64,000 nt of DNA, taken from NCBI GenBank assembly GCA_963978895.1, contig OZ022244.1:25138192-25202191 (forward strand), read 5' to 3'. Each line of letters opens with the position of its first letter. Within the stretch, counting starts at the first letter, position 1. The DNA comes from Erpobdella octoculata (Eukaryota > Annelida > Clitellata > Hirudinida > Erpobdellidae). The notes beneath the pieces were generated by a model. The model ran no database searches and had not been told where the DNA came from. It saw nothing but the letters and a program-made list of their open reading frames with translations. Below are positions 1-11,039 of the stretch, one piece after another. The position numbers were made by a program, and so were the translations under genes.

Positions 1-3000
1 GGTTTAGCTGGTCACCCTTTCAAGACGATCGAATGTTACGACGTTTGTAAAGACGAGTGGTTTCCGGTTCCCGATATGTCAGCTCGTAGAAGACATGTTG
101 GTGTTGCTTCTGTGGATGGTAATTTTGTATTTATTACGTATGCTTCTGTGGATGGTAATATTGTATTTATTACGTATGCTTCTGTGGATGGTAATTTTGT
201 ATTTATTACATATGCTTCTGTGGATGGTAATTTTGTATTTATTACATATGCTTCTGTGGATGGTAATTTTGTATTTATTTCATATGTTGCTGTAGGAACT
301 GATGCATCTGTTTTATTTATGTAATTTACTGACGTAATTTTACCCTGTTACGAGACAATTTTAAAGTTTTTAACTATTTTGCATAAGATTGAAATCTCAG
401 ACAGGCAAATTTCCATGACATTTTGTACTCTATGAATTGGATGTTCTTTTTCTTCTCAACTTTTGTGACAGTGATCAGAGGCGTGGATTGGGGGGGGGGG
501 GCTGAGGGGGGCCATGGCCCCCCTCAAGATTTTTCCACCAAATATAAAAAATATTTTTTCTAGCTCACCCATGAATGAGTATTTAGATTATTTGATAAAA
601 ACAATATTTATCAAACTTTTTGAATTATATCTACTTATAATCTGCTAATATTTTTTAATCTTTTAGTGCTTATTTTCTCGTACTTCTTGCTTTTTTCATA
701 ATTATCTCTCTATCTCTTGCTCTTCTTCACTGGCTTCCTCTTAAATAAAGTGTTATTTTTAAAATTTGCTTACTAATGTTTAAAATTAAAAATTGCTCTT
801 CTCCATTCTACTTAACTAGCTTAATAAAAATCCTTCCTAAGTCTGGTTTACGATCTTTCTCTCTTAGCCACTGTCGTATCTTTTCTGTTAAGCATTCTTT
901 TGCTAAACTCTCTTTTTCCTACTCTGGTCCATTTCTCTGGAACTCTCTTCCTACTTCTCTTACTAAATCTACTTCTCTCGCTGTTTTCCGTCGGAGGTTT
1001 AAAACATATCTGTTTAATAGGTTCGTGTTCGAGCGCTATTGAACGCCAAGGAAATAGCGCTATAGAAATTTAATGGATTGATTGATTGATTGCTTGCTTG
1101 CATTCGGTCCATCCGATCAAACTCGCATGAAATTTAGACTCGTGTATCTGTACCAGCTTGACGAACAATTAACATTTTCTTATCCTACCCAGTTGCTTGA
1201 GCTCTCTCGCAAAGATTTTTCCAATTCATTTTAAATTATTTTTATTAACTCACACACGATTGAGTATTTAGATTAGTTGATGAAAACAGTATTTATCACA
1301 CTTGTTGATTAATATCCAATTAGTTAAATTTCTGCTATTATTTTCCAATCTTTTATTTGTACTTTTAGTCGATTTGATCTTGATGATTCAGTGAACAATT
1401 TTTGTAAAAATGAAAGAACGTTGATACCCTTTGTTACATTCATAATTTAAACGCTTCTTGTCTGCCCTCAATATTAAATAAAAGTTTTTTTAAACTGTTT
1501 TTTTTAATTAATATGATTTAACTAATGAAAATACAACATACAAATATATATTGGGATGGTCATTTTTTGTTTGAAGGTTTTCTGGGTTAAAGTTAAAAAA
1601 TCTTCGCCCCCTCAACATTTTGCTGAATCCACGCCTCTGACAGTGATATTTATAAATAAGTTCAAGAATGAATTTTTTTAAATGTTATCTTAGGAAAGTT
1701 ATATGCCGTTGGTGGTCACGATGGTGCAGGGCATTTGAAGTCCGGGGAAGTGTACGACCCTTCCAAAAATACTTGGACCCCGATAGCAGACATGTCCAAA
1801 CTTAGGTTGAATGTTTATCTATCGAATCACTTAGTTAAATAATTTATTCATCTTCATGTAAATTAATTTAAAATTACTTTATTTAATTTATGATTTATTA
1901 ACAATTATTGTTAAATAGGTTGTTGATGTTACAATGATTAATGTTTTTTATTTAAAATGATTTTTTCAGAAGAGGGATAGCTCTTGCATACTTGAACGGA
2001 TCGATTTATGCTATCGGGGGATTGGACGATGTAGCTTGTTTTCCAACTGTTGAAAGATATGACATAATTTCTAATAGCTGGTCTGAAGTTTGTTCGATGA
2101 AAAGTTCAAGAGGAGGCGTTGCCGTCGTAACGCATCAAGTTAGTTTATCATTTCTTGCTACATTCTGAGATCCGATGATACACTTTGAGATCCGATGATA
2201 CACTTCTTCTTTCAAGTTCTTTGGTTTCGTGTGTTTTTTAAGTTATCCTGGAGTGATTGTTTTATTGTTTGAAATTCCATAATGCTTATCATATCTTAAC
2301 AAATCTGTTATAAGTCTGCAGTCCAGTGATAAAAGTCTACAAGTAGTTCTTGAATTGATTTTTCTCATAGTTATTTTAACATTCCACATCACAGCTTGCA
2401 TTAATCAATTAATATACATTGATTAAGAAAAATGGTTTTGATAACAATAAGGCCTAAATATCTGTGTTTCCGTTAGCCTGTCTGAGGCAAGGTCATAGCT
2501 GTGCATCTATTGGTCGGTCAGTTTTTAGTTTTTTTTTTAAATTTCCTGAGTGTAGTTGAGTTGATAGTAAGTATTAAGAGTGTCTAATTATGCATATTTG
2601 TACTCTAATCAATTTTGTACAGTGATGATGCTGATGATGTACATATAGGCACAAACTGTTGCATTTTGTTTTAAAAATGTATGACAACTAGCTACAAATA
2701 TTTATAACTTTGAATTTTTTGAGCTTTCTTAAGCCTCATGTGCTTCTGTTTCAACAAATTCGGCCCTTCATTTGTTGTTCAGTAAAATTAGATTAAAATA
2801 TTAAATTTCAATTTGTTTCTTGAAGCAATTCTCATCATCTTATAGTGATCTTGCTGGTGTGGGTCGTCATATGCTAATGTGTTGGCTTCTGTAGAGAGTA
2901 GTTTCTGTTGTTATTAATTTAAATACAAAATTTTCTTGCATTTCAGAATCGTCTTTATGCAATTGGCGGAAACGATGGTTCAATATCGCTGGAAACGTGC

Positions 3001-3826
3001 GAAGTTTATGAACCGAAGTTGAATTCTTGGAGTATGATAGAAAAAATGAACAAAAGAAGAGCTGGTGCTGGTGCTACGGAGCTTAACGGGCACATTTTTG
3101 TAGCTGGTCGGTTTTAAAGTTTCAGAAGATTTTAGTAAATGTATTTAAAGTGTTTAAAATATTTTTTGCTTAAAGCAAGAATGTGAAGAACTGGAAGTTT
3201 GAATAATTAGTTTTTCTATACAGGAGGCTTTGATGATAATGCACCTCTTGAGAGCGTCGAAAAATATGATCTATCGGCATGCCAGTGGTCCCTGATCACA
3301 CCCATGTCTTGTCCTCGAGGTGGTGTTGGTATCGCCGCTTTGGCGGGAAGGATTTACGCTGTTGGAGGTCACGATGGCTCCAATTATCTGCAATCTGTAG
3401 AACAATATGATCCAGATTCAGAGAAGTTTGTATTTTCATCATTACCTATGAATGCCGTGTAAACAAATCAGAACTGTTATTATCTTAAGTGCTTAAAAAA
3501 TTTTTTTCTTTAAAATTTTATTAATTATTGTTTGCCTGAATTATTCATATTTTATGAGTATTTACTTTAAACTTAAAAATGATAACGTTTATGACAAGTA
3601 GCATATTTGCAGATGTGCCATCCAGATTCTTTCAGTTTTATTGAGATGTGCTGCACTTTACTATTATATTACTATAACTCTTGATACAAATTTCTTATGT
3701 TTCAGGTGGACTCAGGCATCAAATATAAGCACATGCAGGGCAGGAGCTGGAGTGGTTGTTGTGGAATGCCATCCATCGAGTGTCATAAGCTTTCCCGTCA
3801 GTCCGAATGCTGGGAATTTGATTTAA
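1..3826 (+). CDS. kelch-repeat protein, 3' part of gene (six exons, 5' end outside window)
   Basis: Exons by GT-AG junctions and frame: 1-118, 1694-1805, 1970-2138, 2947-3106, 3224-3425, 3706-3826. They total 882 nt, that is 293 residues plus a TAA stop, and every junction keeps frame. The translation carries successive kelch blades with the double-Gly motif followed by Tyr and Trp at the usual spacing (YAVGGHDG, YAIGGLDD, YAIGGNDG, VAGGFDDN, YAVGGHDG, each followed by YD/YE...W). A six-blade beta-propeller of this kind normally follows BTB and BACK domains in Cullin-3 ubiquitin-ligase adaptors, and those would lie upstream of the window. The closest subfamily by eye is the KLHL8/18/20 type, but I cannot assign one. 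The first visible intron is 1.5 kb and holds a hAT element. The exon 1 boundary is duplicated five times (separate entry). The C-terminus after the last blade is short. Confidence 0.88.
106..285 (+). repeat. five tandem 36-bp repeats spanning an exon-intron boundary
   Basis: Five near-identical 36-bp units start at 106, 142, 178, 214 and 250. Each contains the last bases of the kelch exon (GTGGATG) followed by a GTAAT donor. They create candidate 5' splice sites after 118, 154, 190, 226 and 262. The period is a multiple of three and no unit contains an in-frame stop, so each donor would splice in frame to 1694 and add 0, 12, 24, 36 or 48 residues between two kelch strands. Units differ by single bases (unit 2 has GTAATATTG). 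Confidence 0.9.
520..1370 (+). repeat. imperfect direct repeats inside the hAT element
   Basis: A segment at about 520-670 (AGATTTTTCCA ... GAGTATTTAGATTA ... TTTATCA ... AATCTTTTA) recurs in the same orientation at about 1207-1370 with many substitutions. The LINE fragment lies between the two copies. This suggests a nested or partly duplicated hAT derivative rather than one simple element. Confidence 0.6.
776..1098 (+). mobile_element. 3' end fragment of a non-LTR retrotransposon
   Basis: A frame at 776-1042 ends with a motif common at the C-terminus of LINE ORF2 proteins (SGPFLWNSLP followed by FRRRFKTYLF). It is followed by a short 3' tail containing AGCGCTAT and ending in (ATTG)n/(CTTG)n near 1098. 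A tetranucleotide tail of this sort is usual for L2/CR1/Rex-like elements. The fragment is 5' truncated and nested in the hAT element. The ATG at 776 is not a native start. Confidence 0.65.
2167..2206 (+). repeat. short tandem duplication in kelch intron
   Basis: Two adjacent copies of a roughly 20-bp unit containing GAGATCCGATGATACACTT lie in the intron after the exon ending at 2138. No function is evident. Confidence 0.6.
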
Positions 3827-5102
3827 TATTTTAAGCTACTAATTTATAGCTGTCACGAAAAATCTCTTGAATGTTTATACCATTCAGCAATATTTTTTGT
3901 AGTGAATTTTCTGGAATTATTAATTTTGCCTGCAAATGTAATATAACTGCAAAAATGTTAATATGGTACTAGATTTTTCTATGGGTAACGATTCTCAAGA
4001 TGGGCGTGATTTACCCTCCCCCTTAACTAAACAATCAGTTAAGAAGTAAGTGGTTCATAACCATTTTGTGGCTGTTATATTTTCATTACAAACATACCTA
4101 ACAATAAGATGCAACTTCATATGGGTGAATTCAAAGTAGCTCTCAATATTTCAGATTTGATGCATCAACCTTCCATTTCATCAAACTACACTGATTAACC
4201 ATCACCTATTGTATCCATTTCAATATAGCACTCATAACATACCCTTGCCACCTCATCTCCTGCGTATCTAAGAACAACTTTCATTAAGACTAGATTGTTT
4301 TGTTAAAAGTTGTTGTCTGCACAATTTATTCTTCTTGAAGACGAGATGTTTGATGAGTTGATATATTGTAGAGTATTAAGTTGCAGATGATATAAGACAG
4401 CTTATGATCGTATGTCTGCCATCGGTCACAAAACTAAAATGCAGCTAGTCAGAATGGAAGGTCGCTAGACTAATTTGAATAAAAATTGTCATAGACCTAT
4501 GTATTATTCATTATAAGTGTTAAGTAGTTATTTAACATCTTATCTGCAAAAAATGGACAAGCCCAGACAACCATTCTAGTATTGTGTAGAGATTAAGCAA
4601 AGAGAGCAGAGATTTTTCACGCTGAATACCTCCGGAAGAACTATCACAATTGGAAAGTAATTGAAATAACCATGTCCCCTCCAGCATGCATAATAGAACC
4701 ATTGTCAACATTTTATTAAATTAGAAAGCTGTCACTATTACAATAATCATTAGTTTCACATTATACCTGAATAGAAATGCATTCCTCTCCACCAAACACA
4801 GTTTATGAATAGAATATGAAATTGAACGCATAACAGGTTTTTATTTTATAGATTTTGCAGTTTTATAGACCACACATTACATAATTACAGAAACCGCAGT
4901 TTGCTTTGCAGCCCATAAGATTTTCTTTTGCAATTTAGTTAGATTTATGTTTAAACTTACACTGCTTTTGCAAATCAGCACATTTACTCAAGTTTTTTTA
5001 TTACTTTTTTGTAAGGAAATACTGCAAATACCTGACATGTTCCGGACTATATACGTATATGAATACACTTGCAAACCTAAATACTCACTAATACCTCAAA
5101 AG
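3827..5102. other. convergent intergenic region
   Basis: AT-rich DNA between the 3' ends of the kelch gene (+) and the nucleolin-like gene (-). The only clear plus-strand AATAAA I noted is at 4478-4483, about 650 nt past the kelch stop. I see no convincing coding frame; the open frames at 4947-5400 are antisense to the nucleolin 3' end or random. Confidence 0.6.
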
Positions 5103-5108
5103 TTTATT
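5103..5108 (-). promoter_or_regulatory. polyadenylation signal of the nucleolin-like gene
   Basis: TTTATT on the plus strand reads AATAAA on the minus strand, about 62 nt beyond the stop codon at 5170. The position suits a short 3' UTR. Confidence 0.55.
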
Positions 5109-5169
5109 CAGAAAACAATTCATGCAAAATATGTACAGTGCAATAAATGCCAGTCTTCCCAACTATCAT

Positions 5170-8008
5170 CTAATCGTCAAAAGTAATCTTTTTTCCTTTG
5201 AAATCTTCAATGGCACCAGTGTTCTTTCTCTTTGCATCAGAACTGAAACCACCACGGCCACCCCTACCGCCTCCTCTTCCACCAAAACCACCACGTCCAC
5301 CTCTTCCGCCCCTGTCACCTCCTCGACCACCACGAAAACCTCCCCTTCCTCCTCTATCTCCACTACCACCACCTCTTCCACCACCACCAGAGCTTTTTGA
5401 GCCAGTCCGGTCCAAGTGAACAGTTCTACCGTTGAGATCAGCACCTTCGAACTCCTCCATAGCCTTGACAGCTTCAGTCTCAGAAGAAAATTCGAGAAAA
5501 CCAAATCTGAAGAAATAAATAAATAATTAAAACATTACAGTAATACACTAAAGAATTGATTTATTAGCTAACCCCTTGATCTTTCCATCGTCATTTTTCG
5601 GTAGTCTGGCAGCTTGGCAGCCGAAGTATTCTATCAATGTGTCTTCGTCCGTTCCCCAAGCCAGATTCTTGATAAACAATGTTCTGTTATCTCTATCAGC
5701 TGAAAAACAGTCCATTTACTTAGAACATATTCCGAATAACATCGCTATATAGTATCATTCCAAATAATACATTGCAATACCTTGATTGCCATTGAAGCTT
5801 CTGTTTCCTTTATTATTGGCTCCAGCATTTTTATCTCTCGCAAGTTCAACTTGAATTTCAGTACCATTAACCTCCATACCATTAAGTTCTGATGCTTGGG
5901 ATTCAGACATTTCTTTATCCATGGCCAAAAAAGCCATAGTACTAGAAAAGTAAAAACCAAATGAACATCTCGAAGAAATAAAAGCTATTATTTAAACTTC
6001 AATTTAATAGTAAATGTAGATAATTAAATAACAAAGTCGATTGAACCACATGAGTTGAACAACAACTTTCCTTATCAATTTTTATCCCTGAAGTTTACTA
6101 CAATAAATGCCACAACAGACAAACATTGTGAAAAATTCAGGATTAGTTGAAAAAGCTAAACTAAAATAATAATGGATTACTTACGACTCTCTCCCAACGA
6201 ATTTTACATTGGTCAGTGTGACACCATGTTTTTTGAAAAAATTCTTGACCGTTTTCTCATCAGTACCATATGGGAGATCTTTTATAAACAACTCAGACCC
6301 TGTACAGTTAAAAAATAGCATACAGTTATTGATGTTCGTGGACAACATAAAGTAACATACCAGTATTAGAGTTCTAGTACAACACAAAATAGCATACAAT
6401 AATTAAAGTCTGTATTCAACACAATATAACATGACAGAAATTATTAATAAATTTGTACTCAACATACCTAATCTGCCACCTGCCTCAGACTTAGCTTTCT
6501 TTTTAGGAGGTTCGCTCTTGCTTTCGTTATTTTTTCTTTTACCAGCCTGTGGTTTGACATCTTCTTCCTCCTCCTCCTCTTCATCATCCTCTTCTTCCTC
6601 CTCATCTTTTTTGTTTTTCTTTTCTACTTTCTTATTTTTATCGACTTTTTTAGTTTCCATTTCTTCATCTCCATCATCATCATCTTCCTCACTATCTTCA
6701 GCTTTCTTGGCAACGACCTTCTTTGGTTTTTCTTCTTCTTCATCTTCTGAAGATGACTCCTCAGATTCTTCTTTTTTGGCTTGCTTTTGTTTAGGCACAG
6801 GCTTCTTATTCTCTACTTCTTCCTCTTCTTCACTTGAATCTGAATCATCAGATTCTTCTTTTTTGGCAGGTGCTTTAACAACCTTTTAATTAATTTAATA
6901 AACATTAAATAAAAATAAACAATTATTTCGCCGAGACATAACTGAAACGACAACCTACCTTTTTAACTTCTTCCTCGGACTCTTCAGATGAATCTTCCTC
7001 GGATTCCTCCTTCTTTGCTGCGGGTTTCTTTACGGCGTTTTTGTTTTGTGTCTGAAATCATAAAATATCACCAAACAGCTTATTATCGAACCACCAGCTC
7101 AAGCACATGCTGTGTGTTCCCATAAATTATACCAGACGTACTTTAGCCGGGGCTGGAACTTCTTCATCCGAAGAATCATCGTCTGATGAGGTTTCTACTT
7201 TCTTTACTTCCACTGGTTTTTCAACAACTTCAGACTTCTTGGCCTTTATTAAATTTGTAAAATGCTGTTAATCGACCTATCCATATAATGCCTACAAATG
7301 GTAATTTTCATTACATACATAAACATACTATTAAAAAACCTTATTTAGTTTGAACATTTCTGTTTCAAAGTGCAAATAAAACTATATATTAAAACTTCTG
7401 CTGAGATTTACAACTAGTAATATCTTTAAAAAAAAGAATACTAACATTTTTTGTGTATGCCCAGCTCTCACACACCAATACAAGCTTTTTACTCGGACAC
7501 GTATATTTAGACCAACCACCACTAGACACCGTCTAAAAAGACTGACTCCCGAGCACCATCTCAAAGACATTTATTTGTGCTAGAACATTTCTAGTTTTTC
7601 ATAGGCTAACCGGCTAACCACAAAGAACATCAAAACATCAAACATATAACACCAAATAAGGTCTTACAAAGTCATTGTAGAATTGTTTATTATTACTTTT
7701 CAAGATACAAATTGCTTAGTTATCTAATTAAGATTGGAGTAACTTAAGTAGAGATTACAGTTACAATTACAATTAAGAACTATAAATCTTAAAATATGAG
7801 TTAATTCTTATACAAAAAAGAAAGTTTTTTCTTTTCAATACTTATTCAAAAGTTGCAATCGGCATAAAAGAGTATGAAAAGTTAGGGTGGAGACTACACC
7901 ACAAAAATAGAAAGCTAACTGAAAGTGAAATAGAGTAATAAAAAATGTGGTTTAAAAAACCTCAACATTTTAATGTTATGCAGACTCAAACATAACAAAC
8001 CTTACCAT
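5170..8008 (-). CDS. NCL-like: nucleolin-like protein (acidic/basic N-terminus, two RRMs, RGG tail), complete
   Basis: Exons on the minus strand (high to low): 8008-8006, 7243-7142, 7051-6959, 6882-6468, 6299-6185, 5941-5781, 5699-5573, 5506-5170. They sum to 1353 nt, exactly 450 codons plus stop, and all intron phases agree. Exon 1 ends with the ATG itself (ACCATG|GTAAGG), which splices to GCC AAG AAG. The N-terminal half has Lys/Pro stretches alternating with long Glu/Asp/Ser runs, as in nucleolin, followed by a basic segment (PPKKKAKSE). Two RRMs follow: RRM1 with RNP2 ELFIKDLP and a degenerate RNP1 (STMAFLAM), and RRM2 with RNP2 TLFIKNLA and RNP1 KGFGFLEF. A Gly/Arg-rich RGG tail follows, and the protein ends in KKITFDD. 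The family acts in the nucleolus in pre-rRNA transcription and processing. Vertebrate nucleolin has four RRMs; two is seen in fungal, plant and some invertebrate relatives. Confidence 0.92.
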
Positions 8009-8081
8009 GGTAAACCCACATAAGACGTTAACTGACTGATTATATTTTTGACTAATAATATCAAGCGGGTGCAATTTAGAT
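8009..8081 (-). promoter_or_regulatory. short leader/proximal promoter of the nucleolin-like gene
   Basis: Only about 65-73 bp separate the start codon from the transposon end at 8082. The minus strand here contains TATAATCAGTCAGTTAACG, with initiator-like TCAGT motifs. Either transcription starts inside this stretch or the transposon supplies the promoter or 5' UTR. No splice acceptor-independent support is available. Confidence 0.3.
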
Positions 8082-8396
8082 ACGTGTGTGAAGTTAGCCT
8101 CGAGGCTGGCCCTGGGGCTATGCTATACATTGTTGGATGGGGTCTAAAAAATGAAATAGAATGGTATATTTGGATTGTCTTCGGTTCAACAAATAAAAAG
8201 GTTATAAGCGAAAAACGATGATTTTCCGCCGAAATCAAGTCTAGCTCACTGTGGCTAATATGCAAAGTTGTTACTCGTCAACACCCATATATATAGAATA
8301 TATATTATATATATATGTCAACACCTCCTGCGTATTCTAACGAACTTTTTTTTGGAAAAATAATGCTTTTTTATAAACCCATCACGTCTAAACATT

Positions 8397-8690
8397 AAAA
8401 AGCCACCCGTGACTAAGCATCAGAATGATGCCTACAATTGTGGTATTTTTGTAGGCGTTTTCATTAGAAGACTGGATCGTGGAGAAGATCTGAGTGGTTC
8501 TTTTAATCCAGATAGTGAAAGGGAACAGTGGTTAAAAGAAATCCTGCTGGCATCGGACAACATGACAAACTATTGTTTGCATTGCGGGACGGTGGAGAGG
8601 GTGCAGGTGGGGACTGGGTGGAGTGCGAAAAGTGTAGAAGGTGGGTTCACCAAAATGCACATTTTTAATGTTTTCAAAGGAAGAGTTTAA
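8397..8690 (+). pseudogene. fragment of Ulp1/C48-type cysteine protease with a frameshifted zinc finger
   Basis: The frame contains HQNDAYNCGIFV, matching the catalytic Cys region of Ulp1-like proteases (oxyanion Gln, then NCG/DCG and a hydrophobic strand). It is followed by FIRRLDRGED. Downstream, YCLHCG continues in a second frame as DWVECEKCRRWVHQ (about 8614-8660), a PHD-like C-x2-C...W..C-x2-C..WVH pattern, so a frameshift has split the C-terminal finger. The catalytic His and Asp are missing. This is a decayed, transposon-borne gene. Confidence 0.6.
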
Positions 8691-9245
8691 AACGAAACAT
8701 TTCACTTGCATGCTATTCTTAGATTTTATTAAATAGTTAATTTTTTAACAAAATTTTTCATTAATAAAAATTTGTAATCGTAAACTTCAATAGATTTTCT
8801 TAAAAATAAAATTTTCCCTAAAGTTTGTTAGAATACGCAGGAGGTGTTAACGAGTAGCCACTTTGCATATTTTGCATAATTAGCGACAGTGAGCTAAACT
8901 CGATTGTCCAATCGCAGCATCTGTTTATGTTTCGGTTTGCTCGAAGAAATTGGTATACGGTCTGACGTTTTATTCGATAACTTTTTTATTTATTAACTTT
9001 GAGAAGCGACAGTTATATTGTTGGATTTGATATTGAATTATCTAAAAACATGCGTCTCGGATATATCCAGGGCAGCAGTTTAAAACAAATTCGAATTTCT
9101 CAAAGAAGAGCCAATATGCAATTTTAGGCGGAAAGTCGTCGTTTTTCGCTTATAACTTTTTTATTTGTTGAACCGAAGACAATCAAATACACCATTTGAT
9201 TTCATTTTTTAGACCCCATCCAACAATGTATAGCATAGCCCCAGG

Positions 9246-9605
9246 GCAAGCATTTTTTACCAATGCTTTTATTAACTCGTCGTCTCTGTTTCTCTGTCTG
9301 TCTGTTTCAAATCTTGCAATCAATTTTTGAGTCACTTCCTGATGATAGATTTTTTTCAAATTTTGCATACATGCTCAAAATAGAAGACAATGCAATATTT
9401 AATTATTAGTTTTACAATAAGTCAATTAATTTAGTTAATTTTAATTAATTTCGATATTTCGATATAATTAAGATATTTCGACTTTAATATAAAATAAAAG
9501 AGTAATATAAGAAAAAATTGATTGCAAAATTTGTGTTTTAATTACATATAAGAGCATTGGTTTTAAAAATTCGTTTTTAATTTACTTGTTTTTAATTAGC
9601 ATTGC
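9246..9605. mobile_element. small insertion in the right arm of the TIR element
   Basis: Comparison of the two arms shows about 360 bp present only on the right, between CCCCAGGGC and GCCAGCC. Its ends contain ACCAATGCTTTTAT and, inverted near 9553-9566, its near-complement. That suggests a small MITE or a secondary insertion. It is AT-rich with no coding frame. Confidence 0.4.
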
Positions 9606-9839
9606 CAGCCTCTAGGCTAACTTCACACGCATAATTTAGATGTAGCTTACAACAGCTTGTTTACATCTGTGTCACATCTGACTTATTATGCAATCCACCA
9701 GCCTGAAATACATACATTGAAATTATTATGTATCACATAGGATAAGACATATGACAGGTCCAATACTTTGAGTAATAGGTCTAATGTGTTGAATATCCCA
9801 GATGCTGATTGATTGACATATAGGTCCGATGTATTGAAA

Positions 9840-9945
9840 CTTGAAACTCGCTCCCGATCGCCTTCCCGTTCCCGGCCGCATTCCCGCTCCCGATTGCTTT
9901 TCTCTTCCTGGTCGCTTTCTCGCTCGCTCTTTCGCTCTCCAAATT
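9840..9945. repeat. degenerate hexamer minisatellite (CCCGTT/CCGCTC type)
   Basis: A run of imperfect CGNTCCCG-type hexamers (CTCCCGATCG, TTCCCGTTCC, TTCTCGCTCG). One frame reads as an Arg-Ser-rich peptide (RSRSPSRSRPHSRSR), which results from the hexamer period. A second block of the same type is at 11040-11172. The composition is markedly richer in G+C than the surroundings. Confidence 0.65.
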
Positions 9946-10760
9946 TCTGCTCCAAGAAATATGATAGAAACCGTACCAAAGACAGCCAAGTCGCCAAGTT
10001 CTTTTACTTTGATATTATTTTAATTTTTCTTGGTGTTCTGTTGCTAATTTATTGTTTTCAATGTTTTTTTAATTTTTCTTAAGGCAATTTGACATAAAGC
10101 GCCGCATTTAAAGAAACGGTTTTAGACATGGAGCGGGTTACGCAACTCGTACTTCTAAAGCAAACTAATATTTTTCCTATTTTTACTTCCAAAATTTTTT
10201 ATATTTTTTTTCTTAAATTGTCTATTTTTTTTAAATGTGTTTAATTTTTATTACCTTTATTCCTACTGTTCTCTTCTATCGCTATTGACAAATAGATCTT
10301 CATCGGGAACTACGTTAACTTCGTGAGTAATTTATAAATGTTCTAAAGTGCTATAATTTTTGTTTTTTTTTCAGTTATTTATGTTGTAATTAGTCTTTAT
10401 TTCCCTTATTTGTGTTTTAAATATCATTTACGTTAAAAAACCGGCCATTTTCCATCGAAATCGGTTCAGGACGCTATACTGCAGGATTACCCATACGGTA
10501 ATATCATAAAATAAACGATACAAATTATTTATTACGCTAGTCCACCTAGTTACTAGGTCCTAGTCCTAGTATCAAATCAAAATGCACAAATAAAAACTTT
10601 CTGCATTAATTTCACAAAGAATTTGGCGTAAGCATCCGGACGACACTGTCACCTTTTTCAAAACACGTGCCTTTCGATGTTTCAAATATAGTGGTTTATT
10701 ATAATAATCTGTCAAAACAAAACATTTACAAAAACCTTTTTCTTTGAATCTTTTGAAGGC
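9946..10760. other. gene-poor AT-rich DNA
   Basis: No convincing coding frame, RNA gene or bounded element was recognised. CTAGT-rich short repeats occur around 10540-10570 (CTAGTTACTAGGTCCTAGTCCTAGTA). Confidence 0.4.
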
Positions 10761-10880
10761 ATGTCGACGTTGATTTCAGCGGAATCGGAAAATAATAAAA
10801 CAAGAATGAAGCCAGAACTTTATGCAAAAGCAAGCAAGTATGGCACCTTCTTTAGCTTGCCAAAGAAGCCTAATCATTGA
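10761..10880 (+). other. short open frame, 39 codons, unassigned
   Basis: An ATG frame (start MSTLISAESENN, end SLPKKPNH) in otherwise non-coding DNA. A possible splice acceptor TTTCAG lies inside it at about 10774-10779, so it may be a gene fragment or an exon remnant. I do not recognise it. Confidence 0.2.
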
Positions 10881-11039
10881 TTAAAAAACTTCTATTACAA
10901 TTTTTTCACAAAAACAAAACAAAATAATTATTTTAAAATAAATTAATGTAAAAAAATTAAAATTATTATTTTTAATGTATTATTAATTTGTAGCCTTCTT
11001 ACTTATACAAGGCGGGGTACCCGGAGTTGCCCGAGGTTT

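Larger units (their letters stand above)
476..1639. mobile_element. non-autonomous hAT-type DNA transposon in kelch intron
   Basis: The ends are perfect 14-bp inverted repeats (CAGAGGCGTGGATT at 476-489 and its complement at 1626-1639). They are flanked by a perfect 8-bp direct duplication ACAGTGAT (468-475 and 1640-1647). An 8-bp target duplication with CAGAG termini is characteristic of hAT elements. No transposase is visible in the 1.16 kb. A G-run and a palindromic G/C block lie just inside the left end. The interior carries a LINE 3' fragment and a duplicated segment. Confidence 0.85.
8082..9632. mobile_element. TIR DNA transposon with Ulp1-like remnant (Mutator-like or KDZ-like)
   Basis: The termini are inverted repeats (ACGTGTGTGAAGTTAGCCT against the complement of the right end, with 2 mismatches). 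They are flanked by a 9-bp direct duplication AATTTAGAT (8073-8081 and 9633-9641). Long inverted arms continue inward: left 8106-8345 pairs with right 9245-8822, including the shared blocks CCTGGGGCTATGC and AACACCTCCTGCGTATTC. The left arm lacks about 200 bp present on the right (8900-9110). The right arm carries an extra insert at 9246-9605. A 9-bp duplication with long arms and a Ulp1 gene fits Mutator-like elements. KDZ elements (8-bp duplication) also carry Ulp1 and are an alternative. Confidence 0.7.

Noticed and set aside
6300..6467. Possible intronic snoRNA in the nucleolin-like gene, as in vertebrate nucleolin introns
   Set aside because: No C/D box pair or H/ACA arrangement could be found by eye in this or the other introns; this one mainly shows an old internal duplication (ATAGCATACA twice).
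6431..6889. 152-codon Ser/Leu-rich plus-strand ORF
   Set aside because: Antisense of the acidic Glu/Asp/Ser exon of the nucleolin-like gene.
9339..9380. CTGATGATAG hammerhead-like core
   Set aside because: No GAAA box or pairing stems at the required spacing.
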